From NCBI GenBank assembly GCA_030044075.1, contig JASHWM010000027.1, forward strand, positions 1 to 7,442: DNA of 7,442 nt, written 5' to 3'. The notes below the pieces were generated by a model. That model was given only the letters and a program-made list of their open reading frames with translations, had not been told where the DNA came from and ran no database searches. Source of the stretch: Candidatus Rhabdochlamydia sp. (GTDB lineage: Bacteria > Chlamydiota > Chlamydiia > Chlamydiales > Rhabdochlamydiaceae). Shown here in pieces: positions 1 through 5,558 of the stretch. Every line of letters starts with the position of its first letter. Position 1 is the stretch's first letter. The position numbers and the translations under genes were made by a program.

Positions 1-196
1 CAACCCCGCCGGGATGATAGGGATGGCATTTGCAGATCCTTTTGGTCCCAAGAAAAATGCCTTTTATGACGCCATGCTTCTCAATTGCCTCTTTGCAATA
101 GGTAGAACAGCTAGGATAAAACCTGCAGCAGTCGCCAAGAAGAGGGCTGATGGTCCACTTGTAGAGGTCGATAAGGAGTGTGAAGAGCTTTTTCAT
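1..196 (-). CDS. yidD: YidD membrane protein insertion efficiency factor, partial (3' end off the window)
   Basis: The first 65 residues are visible. YidD is a small inner-membrane-associated protein that helps YidC/Sec insert and fold membrane proteins. The family signature is plain: a short hydrophobic/amphipathic start (MKKLFTLLIDLYKWTISPLLG, residues 1-21 apart from small variations), then CRFYPSCSTY at 24-33, EAIEKHG at 36-42, and RICKCHPYHPGG at 53-64, where the family has R-x2-RCHP-x3-GG. Six cysteines (23, 24, 30, 34, 55, 57) are more than usual. YidD is normally about 70-90 residues, so only the DPV-containing tail should be missing. The ATG (194-196) overlaps the TGA of the RMD1-family gene upstream in an ATGA junction, so the two are almost certainly translationally coupled. 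In many bacteria yidD sits with rpmH, rnpA and yidC; here it does not. The family call is secure. Confidence 0.93.
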   Translation of the reverse strand, partial: MKKLFTLLIDLYKWTISPLLGDCCRFYPSCSTYCKEAIEKHGVIKGIFLGTKRICKCHPYHPGGV

Positions 197-987
197 AATA
201 GATGGAAAACATCTTTCAAAAGGATCAGGATCACTTCGATGACGATCAGGATGATGATCGTGAGCTCCAGCCTTGCTGAATGTTGGTGGTTGAGCTCATT
301 GGACAAGATCTCGAAAAGTTCGTGGATGACCGTGAGACGCTTGTTCATCGCATCGCCCCTTTTCGACACGTCCAGATAATGCGTGGTCCTTCGGTAGAAG
401 GGCTCAAACTCTGGATGTTCCCAAAAGAACTCGGGAGTGTCCAGCACTTCTGTGTGGAGGTTGATCGAGTTCCTTTCAATGAAAAGTTCTCCCATCTTTT
501 TGGAAATTTCTTTTCTTGAGAGAGGGATCTTCCCTTTTTTTGCGAGCTCGTTGGGGACCTGTTTTGTATGATCGATGGTCTTTTGCACTTTTTCTTCAAA
601 AATGATCAGTTTCAACGATTGGGCAATGCCATAAGAGATTGCAAGTTTCGTCAAAATGTTCTTGTTCTGAAGGGAGATGATGTCTTCATTGATCTTTGTC
701 GTTTCACCGTAGACAAATGTAAATTCATCGATCTCGATGCGAAGAAAAGGGTCTTTTTCAAAGGACTTGAGCTCGCTTAAGATCTCTTGTTCCTCTTTTT
801 CTGAAAATCCCCAAAATACGACGGCGCCGTAAGAAAAATAGAAGACATCTCCCACCGTGCGTTTTTCTTCTTTGATTTGAAGGTGGATGACGTCTCTGTA
901 AAGCTGTACTTTTCCCCGTACATGGAGGGATTGAAAAAGTGGGAGCGTCTCGTATGAGGAGGCTGTGCAATATCCTGTGCAGCGCAT
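193..987 (-). CDS. RMD1/YagE family (DUF155) C-terminally membrane-anchored protein
   Basis: A 264-residue protein of the DUF155 family, which includes yeast Rmd1/Rmd8 and mitochondrial RMND1. Bacterial members have no settled function. Seen in the sequence: the typical start MRCTGYCTASSY; AVVFWGFSEKEEQEIL at 55-70; LAISYGIAQSLKLIIFEEKV at 115-134; the ERNSINLHTEVLDTPEFFWE block at 171-190, followed by acidic and YLDVSKR segments; and one hydrophobic segment at about 240-258 preceding a short charged tail. This is the normal end of the family and implies a tail-anchored protein with a cytoplasmic bulk. The start at 987 is chosen because the family begins with this RC-x2-YCTA motif. It has no close Shine-Dalgarno site; a GAGGAAG lies about 20 bases upstream. 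A possible minus-strand -10 (TATGAT, 1014-1019) gives a weak promoter candidate with no clear -35. It overlaps yidD by four bases. Length matches the family. Confidence 0.88.
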   Translation of the reverse strand: MRCTGYCTASSYETLPLFQSLHVRGKVQLYRDVIHLQIKEEKRTVGDVFYFSYGAVVFWGFSEKEEQEILSELKSFEKDPFLRIEIDEFTFVYGETTKINEDIISLQNKNILTKLAISYGIAQSLKLIIFEEKVQKTIDHTKQVPNELAKKGKIPLSRKEISKKMGELFIERNSINLHTEVLDTPEFFWEHPEFEPFYRRTTHYLDVSKRGDAMNKRLTVIHELFEILSNELNHQHSARLELTIIILIVIEVILILLKDVFHLL

Positions 988-1050
988 AATAAATCTTGAA
1001 AATAGTCTTCCTCATCATAACCTAAAATCGGATTAATGAAGAGTTTTTTC

Positions 1051-1079
1051 TTGCAAAGATTCAGTGCTGCTCGTAAAAT
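1051..1079 (+). promoter_or_regulatory. Sigma-70-type promoter of tRNA-Leu
   Basis: A -35 TTGCAA (1051-1056) and a -10 TAAAAT (1074-1079) are separated by exactly 17 bases. The predicted start of transcription, about 1086, lies 7 bases before the tRNA. Four of six and five of six bases match the major-sigma consensus. It is divergent from the RMD1-family gene. Confidence 0.6.
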
Positions 1080-1092
1080 GCTGCTTCATTTT

Positions 1093-1174
1093 GCGGGAGT
1101 GGCGGAATTGGTAGACGCGCTACTTTGAGGTGGTAGTGAGGCAACTTGTGGGGGTTCGAGTCCCCCCTCTCGCA
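1093..1174 (+). tRNA. tRNA-Leu (anticodon GAG)
   Basis: A class II tRNA of 82 bases that folds fully. The acceptor stem GCGGGAG pairs with CTCTCGC (1167-1173) with one G-U pair, and the discriminator is A1174. The D loop contains AATTGGTAGACGC. The anticodon stem CTACT/GGTAG encloses loop TTGAGGT with anticodon GAG at 1127-1129, reading CUC and CUU. The variable arm (1137-1149) is extended, as required for leucine. The T arm is GGGGG-TTCGAGT-CCCCC (1150-1166). CCA is not encoded, so it must be added after transcription. A short GTTG/CAAC hairpin (1175-1185 region) followed by TTTTCTT may end the transcript, but it is weak. Confidence 0.96.
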
Positions 1175-1276
1175 TGTTGTTCCAACTTTTCTTCATACAT
1201 TATTCTTCACCTAGTTTTTTGTCCTTCGCTTATAAGAAAAGAGAAATTTTTAAACTGTTTCAGACAAAAAAAATTT

Positions 1277-1951
1277 TTAGGAAGTGGACTCTTTAAAATA
1301 ATTTTCTATTTTTTTGTAAAAATCAAAAGAGGCTTTTACTTCTGCAAGTTCTCCGAATTTTCGCAGCGAGCTTAATTTTCCAACAAGCTCTGCTTCCTCT
1401 TTTGAGAACGATCGCGCATTCATCGAAGCGTGCTCGCTGCACAGGTTGTCCCCATTCTCCAAAAAATTGGCAGGGCTCTTCTGACAGATCGAGCAGGTGC
1501 TATTCCAGTTGAACAGTCCTTCGTGCTGTAATAGTTTCAAATAGTAGCTTGCTAAAAGAAGGTGCGGGTCTATATTTTTTATTTGTTTGATGTAAGCCTT
1601 TAATAGTTCGAAAAGGAGCGGAGCAGGTTTTTGGGGCATCTGGGAATGGAGCACAGCTTTGGCAAGGCTGCCTGCCGTTTGCAGATAGGTGTAGTCTTCC
1701 CGAAGGAACAGGCTTTCCTCTATGATTGATCCATCGAGGAAAACCCCGATGTCGCCTCTTGTTCTCCGAAAGATAAACTCACCCTCGCAAAAGAGGGACG
1801 ACAAAGCGACCAAATGGGATTTTTTATAGGAGATCCCCTTGATGATCACGCTGAGGAGGCCTTTTTCCCTCGTGAACACGGTAACAATTTTTTGTCTTTC
1901 TTTGAAATCGATCGATCTGAGGACGATCCCTTCGCATCTTTCCTGCTTCAT
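1277..1951 (-). CDS. recO: DNA repair protein RecO
   Basis: RecO anneals single strands and loads RecA with RecR in the RecF(OR) gap-repair pathway in the cytoplasm. The 224-residue product has the expected order. An N-terminal OB-fold covers about 1-80, with CEGIVLRSIDFKERQKIVTVFT at 6-27 (the RecO GIVL-x4-KE-x2-IVT-FT pattern) and GLLSVIIKGI at 31-40. An all-helical C-terminal part follows, including LLLASYYLKLLQHEGLFN. A zinc-knuckle-like set lies at C153, C156, C171 and H174, where many RecO proteins carry four cysteines. The start at 1951 is chosen by alignment with the family N-terminus; an in-frame ATG seven codons upstream (1972, giving MKKKTGA before it) is possible. Neither has a strong ribosome binding site. 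The open frame continues upstream through the antisense of the tRNA-Arg, but that extension is not protein-like RecO. The gene stands alone, divergent from the tRNA-Arg. Confidence 0.9.
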   Translation of the reverse strand: MKQERCEGIVLRSIDFKERQKIVTVFTREKGLLSVIIKGISYKKSHLVALSSLFCEGEFIFRRTRGDIGVFLDGSIIEESLFLREDYTYLQTAGSLAKAVLHSQMPQKPAPLLFELLKAYIKQIKNIDPHLLLASYYLKLLQHEGLFNWNSTCSICQKSPANFLENGDNLCSEHASMNARSFSKEEAELVGKLSSLRKFGELAEVKASFDFYKKIENYFKESTS

Positions 1952-2029
1952 GGCGCCTGTCTTTTTTTTCATTCTAGCAAGAAGAAGACTTATGTGGATA
2001 CTCAGGGATTTTTTGGAAAAATTCAAACA

Positions 2030-2058
2030 TTGTAAAAAAACAAAAGCTCTATTAATAT
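2030..2058 (+). promoter_or_regulatory. Sigma-70-type promoter of tRNA-Arg and probably of the downstream methyltransferase gene
   Basis: A -35 TTGTAA (2030-2035) and a -10 TAATAT (2053-2058) are spaced by 17 bases in an A/T-rich stretch, about 16 bases before the mature tRNA start. Each box matches four of six consensus bases. There is no other promoter room for the methyltransferase gene, which begins 15 bases after the tRNA. Confidence 0.5.
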
Positions 2059-2074
2059 CTACCCTCTCAAATAA

Positions 2075-2148
2075 GCACTGATAGCTCAATTGGATAGAGT
2101 ACCCGGCTTCGAACCGGGTGGTTACAGGTTCGAGTCCTGTTCGGTGCA
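2075..2148 (+). tRNA. tRNA-Arg (anticodon TCG)
   Basis: A 74-base cloverleaf including the discriminator A2148. Acceptor GCACTGA pairs with TCGGTGC with one G-U pair. The D arm is GCTC/GAGT, and the anticodon stem CCCGG/CCGGG encloses loop CTTCGAA with anticodon TCG at 2109-2111, reading CGA. The T arm is ACAGG-TTCGAGT-CCTGT. Position 37 is A (2112). CCA is not encoded. It is likely cotranscribed with the radical SAM methyltransferase gene immediately downstream. Confidence 0.96.
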
Positions 2149-2163
2149 TTTTTTATTTTCATC

Positions 2164-3228
2164 ATGCCGAAGACCTCCATTTACTCTTTTGATTCCAAAG
2201 ATTATGCAAATGCCATCTCTGAAAAGCTTGGCAGGGGAGCTTTGCATGCCCTGAAGGTCTATTCGGAATGGATGAGGCATGGAAAGGTCCTGGAGGATGT
2301 CGAAAAACAGGCAGCTTCTCTTGTTGAAGAGATGGTCCGCCTCACAGATTTTACCCTTCCACAGCCTTCAATAGAAAAAGAGGAAGGGCCGATAAAAAAA
2401 TTCCTCCTCAAATTTTCCGATGGCCTTGAGAGCGAATCGGTCGTCATTCCCATGCAGTCTGGAGTAACGCTGTGCATCTCTTCCCAGGTTGGTTGCAGGA
2501 TGGGATGCGCATTTTGCGAGACGGGGAAGATGGGGCTGCTCCGCCACCTGACAACAGAGGAGATCATCATGCAGGTCTTCTATGCAAAAGTGGTCCTTGG
2601 CATTCCGGTAAAGAATATTGTTTTTATGGGGATGGGAGAGCCTTTTGATAATTTCGAAATGATGAAAAAGGCCATCGACATCCTGTGCGATCCCCGTGGA
2701 CTTGGATTTGGGCATAGCCGCATCACTGTGTCGACAAGCGGGCATGTGGAAGGGATCGAGCGGTTCACAAAAGAAATGCCCCCAGCAGTAAACCTTGCTG
2801 TGTCGGTGAATGCACCAAACGATGAGGTCCGCTCGAAGATCATGCCGATCAATCAGCGGTGGGATATGAAAGCCCTAAAAGACAGCCTAGTCAAATACTC
2901 GGAAAATCCCCGAAGGAAGATCTTTGCCGAGTATGTCCTTATCAAGGGGGTCAACGACTCTATCGATTCAGCAAAAGAGCTTGGAGACTATTTGCAGGGG
3001 CTCAATGTCAAGGTCAATGTCATTCTCTACAACCCGCAGTCCAAAGACCGCTTCTCCTCTCCCGACCAAGACACGATCGATCATTTTATCGACTATTTGC
3101 GAAAGAAGGGATATCAGGTCCTCCTCAGGAACAACAAGGGCAGAAAAATCATGGCGGCATGCGGCCAGCTTGGCAACAAACAGCAGCGCATCAATATGCG
3201 GGAAAGAGGCAGCCTTCCCATCATGTAG
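2164..3228 (+). CDS. rlmN: RlmN/Cfr-family radical SAM methyltransferase, most likely 23S rRNA A2503-C2 methyltransferase
   Basis: RlmN uses a [4Fe-4S] cluster and two SAM molecules to methylate C2 of adenosine 2503 in 23S rRNA, and in E. coli also A37 of several tRNAs. The 354-residue product shows a helical N-terminal domain (1-90); the radical SAM cluster motif C111-x3-C115-x2-C118; GMGEP at 156-160, which contacts SAM; and the two cysteines of the methyl-shuttle mechanism, C104 (in LCISSQVG) and C333 (in AACGQLG). Several positions differ from the E. coli type: CETG for C-(A/S)-T at 118-121, RHLT at 127-130, SVNAPNDE at 214-221 where SLHAPNDE is usual, and GRKIMAACGQL where G-x-DI-x-AACGQL is usual. 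It may therefore be a distinct subclade. The ATG at 2164 is the first after the tRNA and lacks a Shine-Dalgarno site. Its stop overlaps the convergent GH3 gene. A Cfr-like specificity (C8) cannot be excluded from sequence alone. Confidence 0.85.
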   Translation: MPKTSIYSFDSKDYANAISEKLGRGALHALKVYSEWMRHGKVLEDVEKQAASLVEEMVRLTDFTLPQPSIEKEEGPIKKFLLKFSDGLESESVVIPMQSGVTLCISSQVGCRMGCAFCETGKMGLLRHLTTEEIIMQVFYAKVVLGIPVKNIVFMGMGEPFDNFEMMKKAIDILCDPRGLGFGHSRITVSTSGHVEGIERFTKEMPPAVNLAVSVNAPNDEVRSKIMPINQRWDMKALKDSLVKYSENPRRKIFAEYVLIKGVNDSIDSAKELGDYLQGLNVKVNVILYNPQSKDRFSSPDQDTIDHFIDYLRKKGYQVLLRNNKGRKIMAACGQLGNKQQRINMRERGSLPIM

Positions 3229-4867
3229 TGGCAGGCAGTTTCCCTGAAGGGACCTCTTTATTTTGTAGTGAGCGGATGACGCATTCTAGCGAAAATGGGT
3301 CGCTGCTATAGGTCAAATACGTCGTATGGGTCTTGTGGACCCCAAGGTCGATCAGGTCATAAGGGTTTTTGAGCCCTACAAAAACAAGGTTTTTTGCGCC
3401 GAGCAGATCTCTTAGCCTGGAGATCAAAGCAAGCTGTCTTGGAAAAAGATGCGCGTTGCAGGAGAAGAATACGCAAACCTTCCCTTTTTTTGCAGCATGG
3501 GCCGCCGCTTCTTCAACCTCTTGGACGATCTCTTCCGAAGGATCGGAAGGGATCAAAGAAGTCGGGAGGGAGATCCCTGTTTTCGCAAGGAATGCTTCGA
3601 GCTCTTTCGGAAAGAGCAAAATGAGGTCTTCGGTGTTAAGTTCTCTCAAGAGGTCTAAAGAGGAAATGAGCGTCAGGCCTTTTTTTGCGATCTCTTTTGC
3701 AAGGGGGATATGGGACTTGTCCTCTTTTTGGTAGGTGAACTTGTTTCCCAGAAATCTCTTTTTCATGTGTAGGATTTTTAAAAGGGCGTCATCGATCCTT
3801 GCCAAAGGGATGGCCCCCATTTTGACCTCTCTTACCAAAAATGCTGCGACCTCTTTGACAAGAAGATAGTCCTGCTCCTTTGTGGGTGAAAATCCCGTCC
3901 ATTCAAGCTTGCCTAGGATCAGCATGTCGCACCCTGCCAAGATCGCCTTTAGGGAAGCTTTTTTGACAGAAGAGACAGCTTCTTGATAGGTTGCCGTGTT
4001 TTCTAAAGCGGCGTTCATTGTCAGGGAATCGGAGATGACCATTCCCTGGAAATTCCACTCTTTCCTTATCAGTCCCTGAATGATCTTTTCTGAAAAAGTT
4101 GCAATATGATCGGGATCGAGGCTTGAGGAAACAAGGTGCGCTGTCATCATTGCGGGCGCTTTAGGGCTCAGCTTGGCAAAAGGGATGAAGTCGGTTTGTT
4201 TCAGCTCTGCAAGAGGTTTATGGGAAAAACAGCGATGCGAATGGGGATCGCTTGCAACATCTCCATAGCCCGGACTATGCTTAACGGCGAAAAGGATCCC
4301 GCTCTCTAGAAGGCCGTCTGTGAGAGCATCAGCAAATGCTGCGACAGTGCTCGGAGAGGAACCAAAAGAACGAACGTTGATGGTGGGCTTTCCTTGATAC
4401 ACATCGACAACAGGCGAGAGGTTGAAGTTAAGCCCTGCAGACAGAAGCTCCAGGCCGATGGCAAGGCCCATTTGCCTTGCAAGGGAAAGATCCCCTGTGG
4501 CGCTGAGCGCCATCTGGCTGGGAAAATGCGTGAACCCTCCATCCATGAGGCGATGGACATAGCCTCCTTCCTGGTCGATGCCAAAAAGAGGGGGAAGTCC
4601 AGTGAATGCACTGATGCGATCATGGAGTTTTTCCGAAAGCTTTCCTATCTGTTCATGGGAAGAAAGGTTGTTTGCCCAAGGAAAAAAGATGATGTTGCCG
4701 ATCATGGTTTCTTTGAGATGGTCCTCAACTGCATTGCAGATCGTATCGCCATAGAAAAAAGCCATGATGAGCTGGCCGACCTTTTGCTCTAGGGTCATTG
4801 CATCTTTGATTGCGAGGAGGCGATTGTCTAGAGATGAATTCTGAGTATCAAGAAGGTTTCGGATCAT
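3221..4867 (-). CDS. Glycoside hydrolase family 3, NagZ-like beta-N-acetylglucosaminidase with a C-terminal domain
   Basis: NagZ-type GH3 enzymes remove GlcNAc from muropeptides during peptidoglycan recycling. In the 548-residue product the N-terminal TIM-barrel (about 20-375) has FGIDQEGG at 95-102, NLSPVVDV at 149-156, NVRSFG at 164-169, and KHSPGYGD at 196-203. The Asp-x-His dyad that marks the NagZ branch is D207-P-H209, and the nucleophile is D280 in VISDSLTMNA. Residues 380-548 form a second alpha/beta domain, as in two-domain GH3 enzymes and Bacillus NagZ, ending in PSGKLPAT. No signal peptide or lipobox is present, so the enzyme is probably cytoplasmic. Single-domain proteobacterial NagZ is about 340 residues, so this is the long form. 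The start has no Shine-Dalgarno site; a TAAAAT box ends about 13 bases upstream on the minus strand, so the leader may be very short. It is divergent from hpf and convergent with the methyltransferase gene. Another GH3 hexosaminidase specificity is possible. Confidence 0.86.
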   Translation of the reverse strand: MIRNLLDTQNSSLDNRLLAIKDAMTLEQKVGQLIMAFFYGDTICNAVEDHLKETMIGNIIFFPWANNLSSHEQIGKLSEKLHDRISAFTGLPPLFGIDQEGGYVHRLMDGGFTHFPSQMALSATGDLSLARQMGLAIGLELLSAGLNFNLSPVVDVYQGKPTINVRSFGSSPSTVAAFADALTDGLLESGILFAVKHSPGYGDVASDPHSHRCFSHKPLAELKQTDFIPFAKLSPKAPAMMTAHLVSSSLDPDHIATFSEKIIQGLIRKEWNFQGMVISDSLTMNAALENTATYQEAVSSVKKASLKAILAGCDMLILGKLEWTGFSPTKEQDYLLVKEVAAFLVREVKMGAIPLARIDDALLKILHMKKRFLGNKFTYQKEDKSHIPLAKEIAKKGLTLISSLDLLRELNTEDLILLFPKELEAFLAKTGISLPTSLIPSDPSEEIVQEVEEAAAHAAKKGKVCVFFSCNAHLFPRQLALISRLRDLLGAKNLVFVGLKNPYDLIDLGVHKTHTTYLTYSSDPFSLECVIRSLQNKEVPSGKLPATT

Positions 4868-4883
4868 TTTTTATTCAATTTTA

Positions 4884-4913
4884 TTGTGCCGGACACGTAT
4901 AAACTAGTATACA
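4884..4913 (+). promoter_or_regulatory. Candidate promoter of the hpf operon
   Basis: TTGTGC (4884-4889) and TATACA (4908-4913) are spaced by 18 bases, about 28 bases before the hpf start. Consensus match is moderate, and an alternative -10 TATAAA (4898-4903) lies nearby. Confidence 0.35.
4897..4912. repeat. Short inverted repeat in the divergent GH3/hpf promoter region
   Basis: GTATA (4897-4901) and TATAC (4908-4912) are inverted around a six-base centre, in the only 73-base gap between two divergent genes. It also overlaps possible -10 boxes (TATAAA 4898-4903, TATACA 4908-4913). It could be an operator or simply an A/T-rich promoter; the arms are short. Confidence 0.25.
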
Positions 4914-4928
4914 CAATGATAGTCGATC

Positions 4929-4935
4929 AAGAGGA
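4929..4935 (+). promoter_or_regulatory. Ribosome binding site of hpf
   Basis: AAGAGGA lies five bases before the ATG at 4941. It is one of the few clear Shine-Dalgarno sites in the window and fixes the hpf start. Confidence 0.65.
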
Positions 4936-4940
4936 TTATT

Positions 4941-5558
4941 ATGAAACCAAGAAAGGAGCCCGAGGTCATCCCCTACCGCTTTGAAGTTGTAGGAAGGAAT
5001 TTTGAAGTCACCGAGACGATGAAGAAGTACGCCATCGATAAAATTTCTAAAATCGAAAGATTCCACCCCGATATCTTAGATGTGCACGTCACCCTTGAGA
5101 TTCAGAAACTCATCCATACAGCCGTAATAGTCATCCGCTGCAACTATTTAAAGATCAAAGTGCATGCGAGCAGCAATGACATGTATACTTCAATAGATAG
5201 GGCAGCTCTAAAGCTCCAAAGGCAGATCGTCCGCTGGAAGGACCGTATCCAAGACCATCACGCAAAAGGAATTTCAGCTATCGACATGCAGGTCAATGTT
5301 CTGCAGGCGCCTTATGATGAAGTGGAGGATTTCAACGATCAAATTGAAGAACAAAGAGGACCTTCTGGCGAGATGAGGCCGCCAAAGGTGATCTCATCAA
5401 CAACGCGTCCCCTAAAAAACCTTACCCAGAACGAAGCGATGATGAAGCTTGAGCTCTCTGGCGATGGTTTTATCCTCTATCGCGATGAGGCCTCTCGTAA
5501 ATTGAAAGTGCTGTATCGAAAAAAAGACGGGAACTATGGCCTTATCCAGCCCGAATAG
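4941..5558 (+). CDS. hpf: Long-form ribosome hibernation promoting factor (HPF/RaiA family)
   Basis: Long HPF binds the decoding centre of the 30S subunit and, through its C-terminal domain, pairs 70S ribosomes into inactive 100S dimers when growth slows. The 205-residue product has the S30AE ribosome-binding domain at about 12-107 (YRFEVVGRNFEVTETMKKYA, then VHVTLEI and SSNDMYTSIDRAALKLQRQI). A poorly conserved linker covers about 108-146. The dimerisation domain spans about 147-205 (LTQNEAMMKLELSGDGFILYRDE, then VLYRKKDGNYGLIQP), which is highly typical of long HPF. This domain separates it from short HPF and YfiA. It is the first of three overlapping plus-strand genes; its last 23 bases overlap the next gene. 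In a Chlamydia-like organism with a dormant infectious stage, a hibernation factor fits a role in the switch between replicative and dormant forms, but that is inference. Confidence 0.94.
   Translation: MKPRKEPEVIPYRFEVVGRNFEVTETMKKYAIDKISKIERFHPDILDVHVTLEIQKLIHTAVIVIRCNYLKIKVHASSNDMYTSIDRAALKLQRQIVRWKDRIQDHHAKGISAIDMQVNVLQAPYDEVEDFNDQIEEQRGPSGEMRPPKVISSTTRPLKNLTQNEAMMKLELSGDGFILYRDEASRKLKVLYRKKDGNYGLIQPE

Noticed and set aside
14..379. Plus-strand open frame of 121 codons at the left edge
   Set aside because: It is antisense to yidD and the end of the DUF155 gene, both of which have clear family motifs, and its product has none.
1175..1276. A strong rho-independent terminator after tRNA-Leu or recO
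   Set aside because: Only a 4-base GTTG/CAAC stem with a partial T run, and A/T-only runs near recO, are present; neither is convincing.
1952..2149. Upstream extension of the recO open frame by up to 66 codons, through the tRNA-Arg antisense strand
   Set aside because: The extension is simply the antisense of the tRNA-Arg and its promoter; RecO similarity starts only near the ATG at 1951.
2164..2300. Integration of a mobile element at either tRNA 3' end
   Set aside because: No integrase, direct repeat of the tRNA end, or change in gene character is visible downstream of either tRNA.
2164..3228. Naming the methyltransferase as the antibiotic resistance enzyme Cfr
   Set aside because: Overall pattern and chromosomal setting fit RlmN better, and no mobile-element sequence surrounds it; substrate specificity is still not proven by sequence.
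4394..4792. Plus-strand open frame of 132 codons inside the GH3 gene
   Set aside because: Antisense to conserved GH3 motifs, with no recognisable protein features or ribosome binding site.
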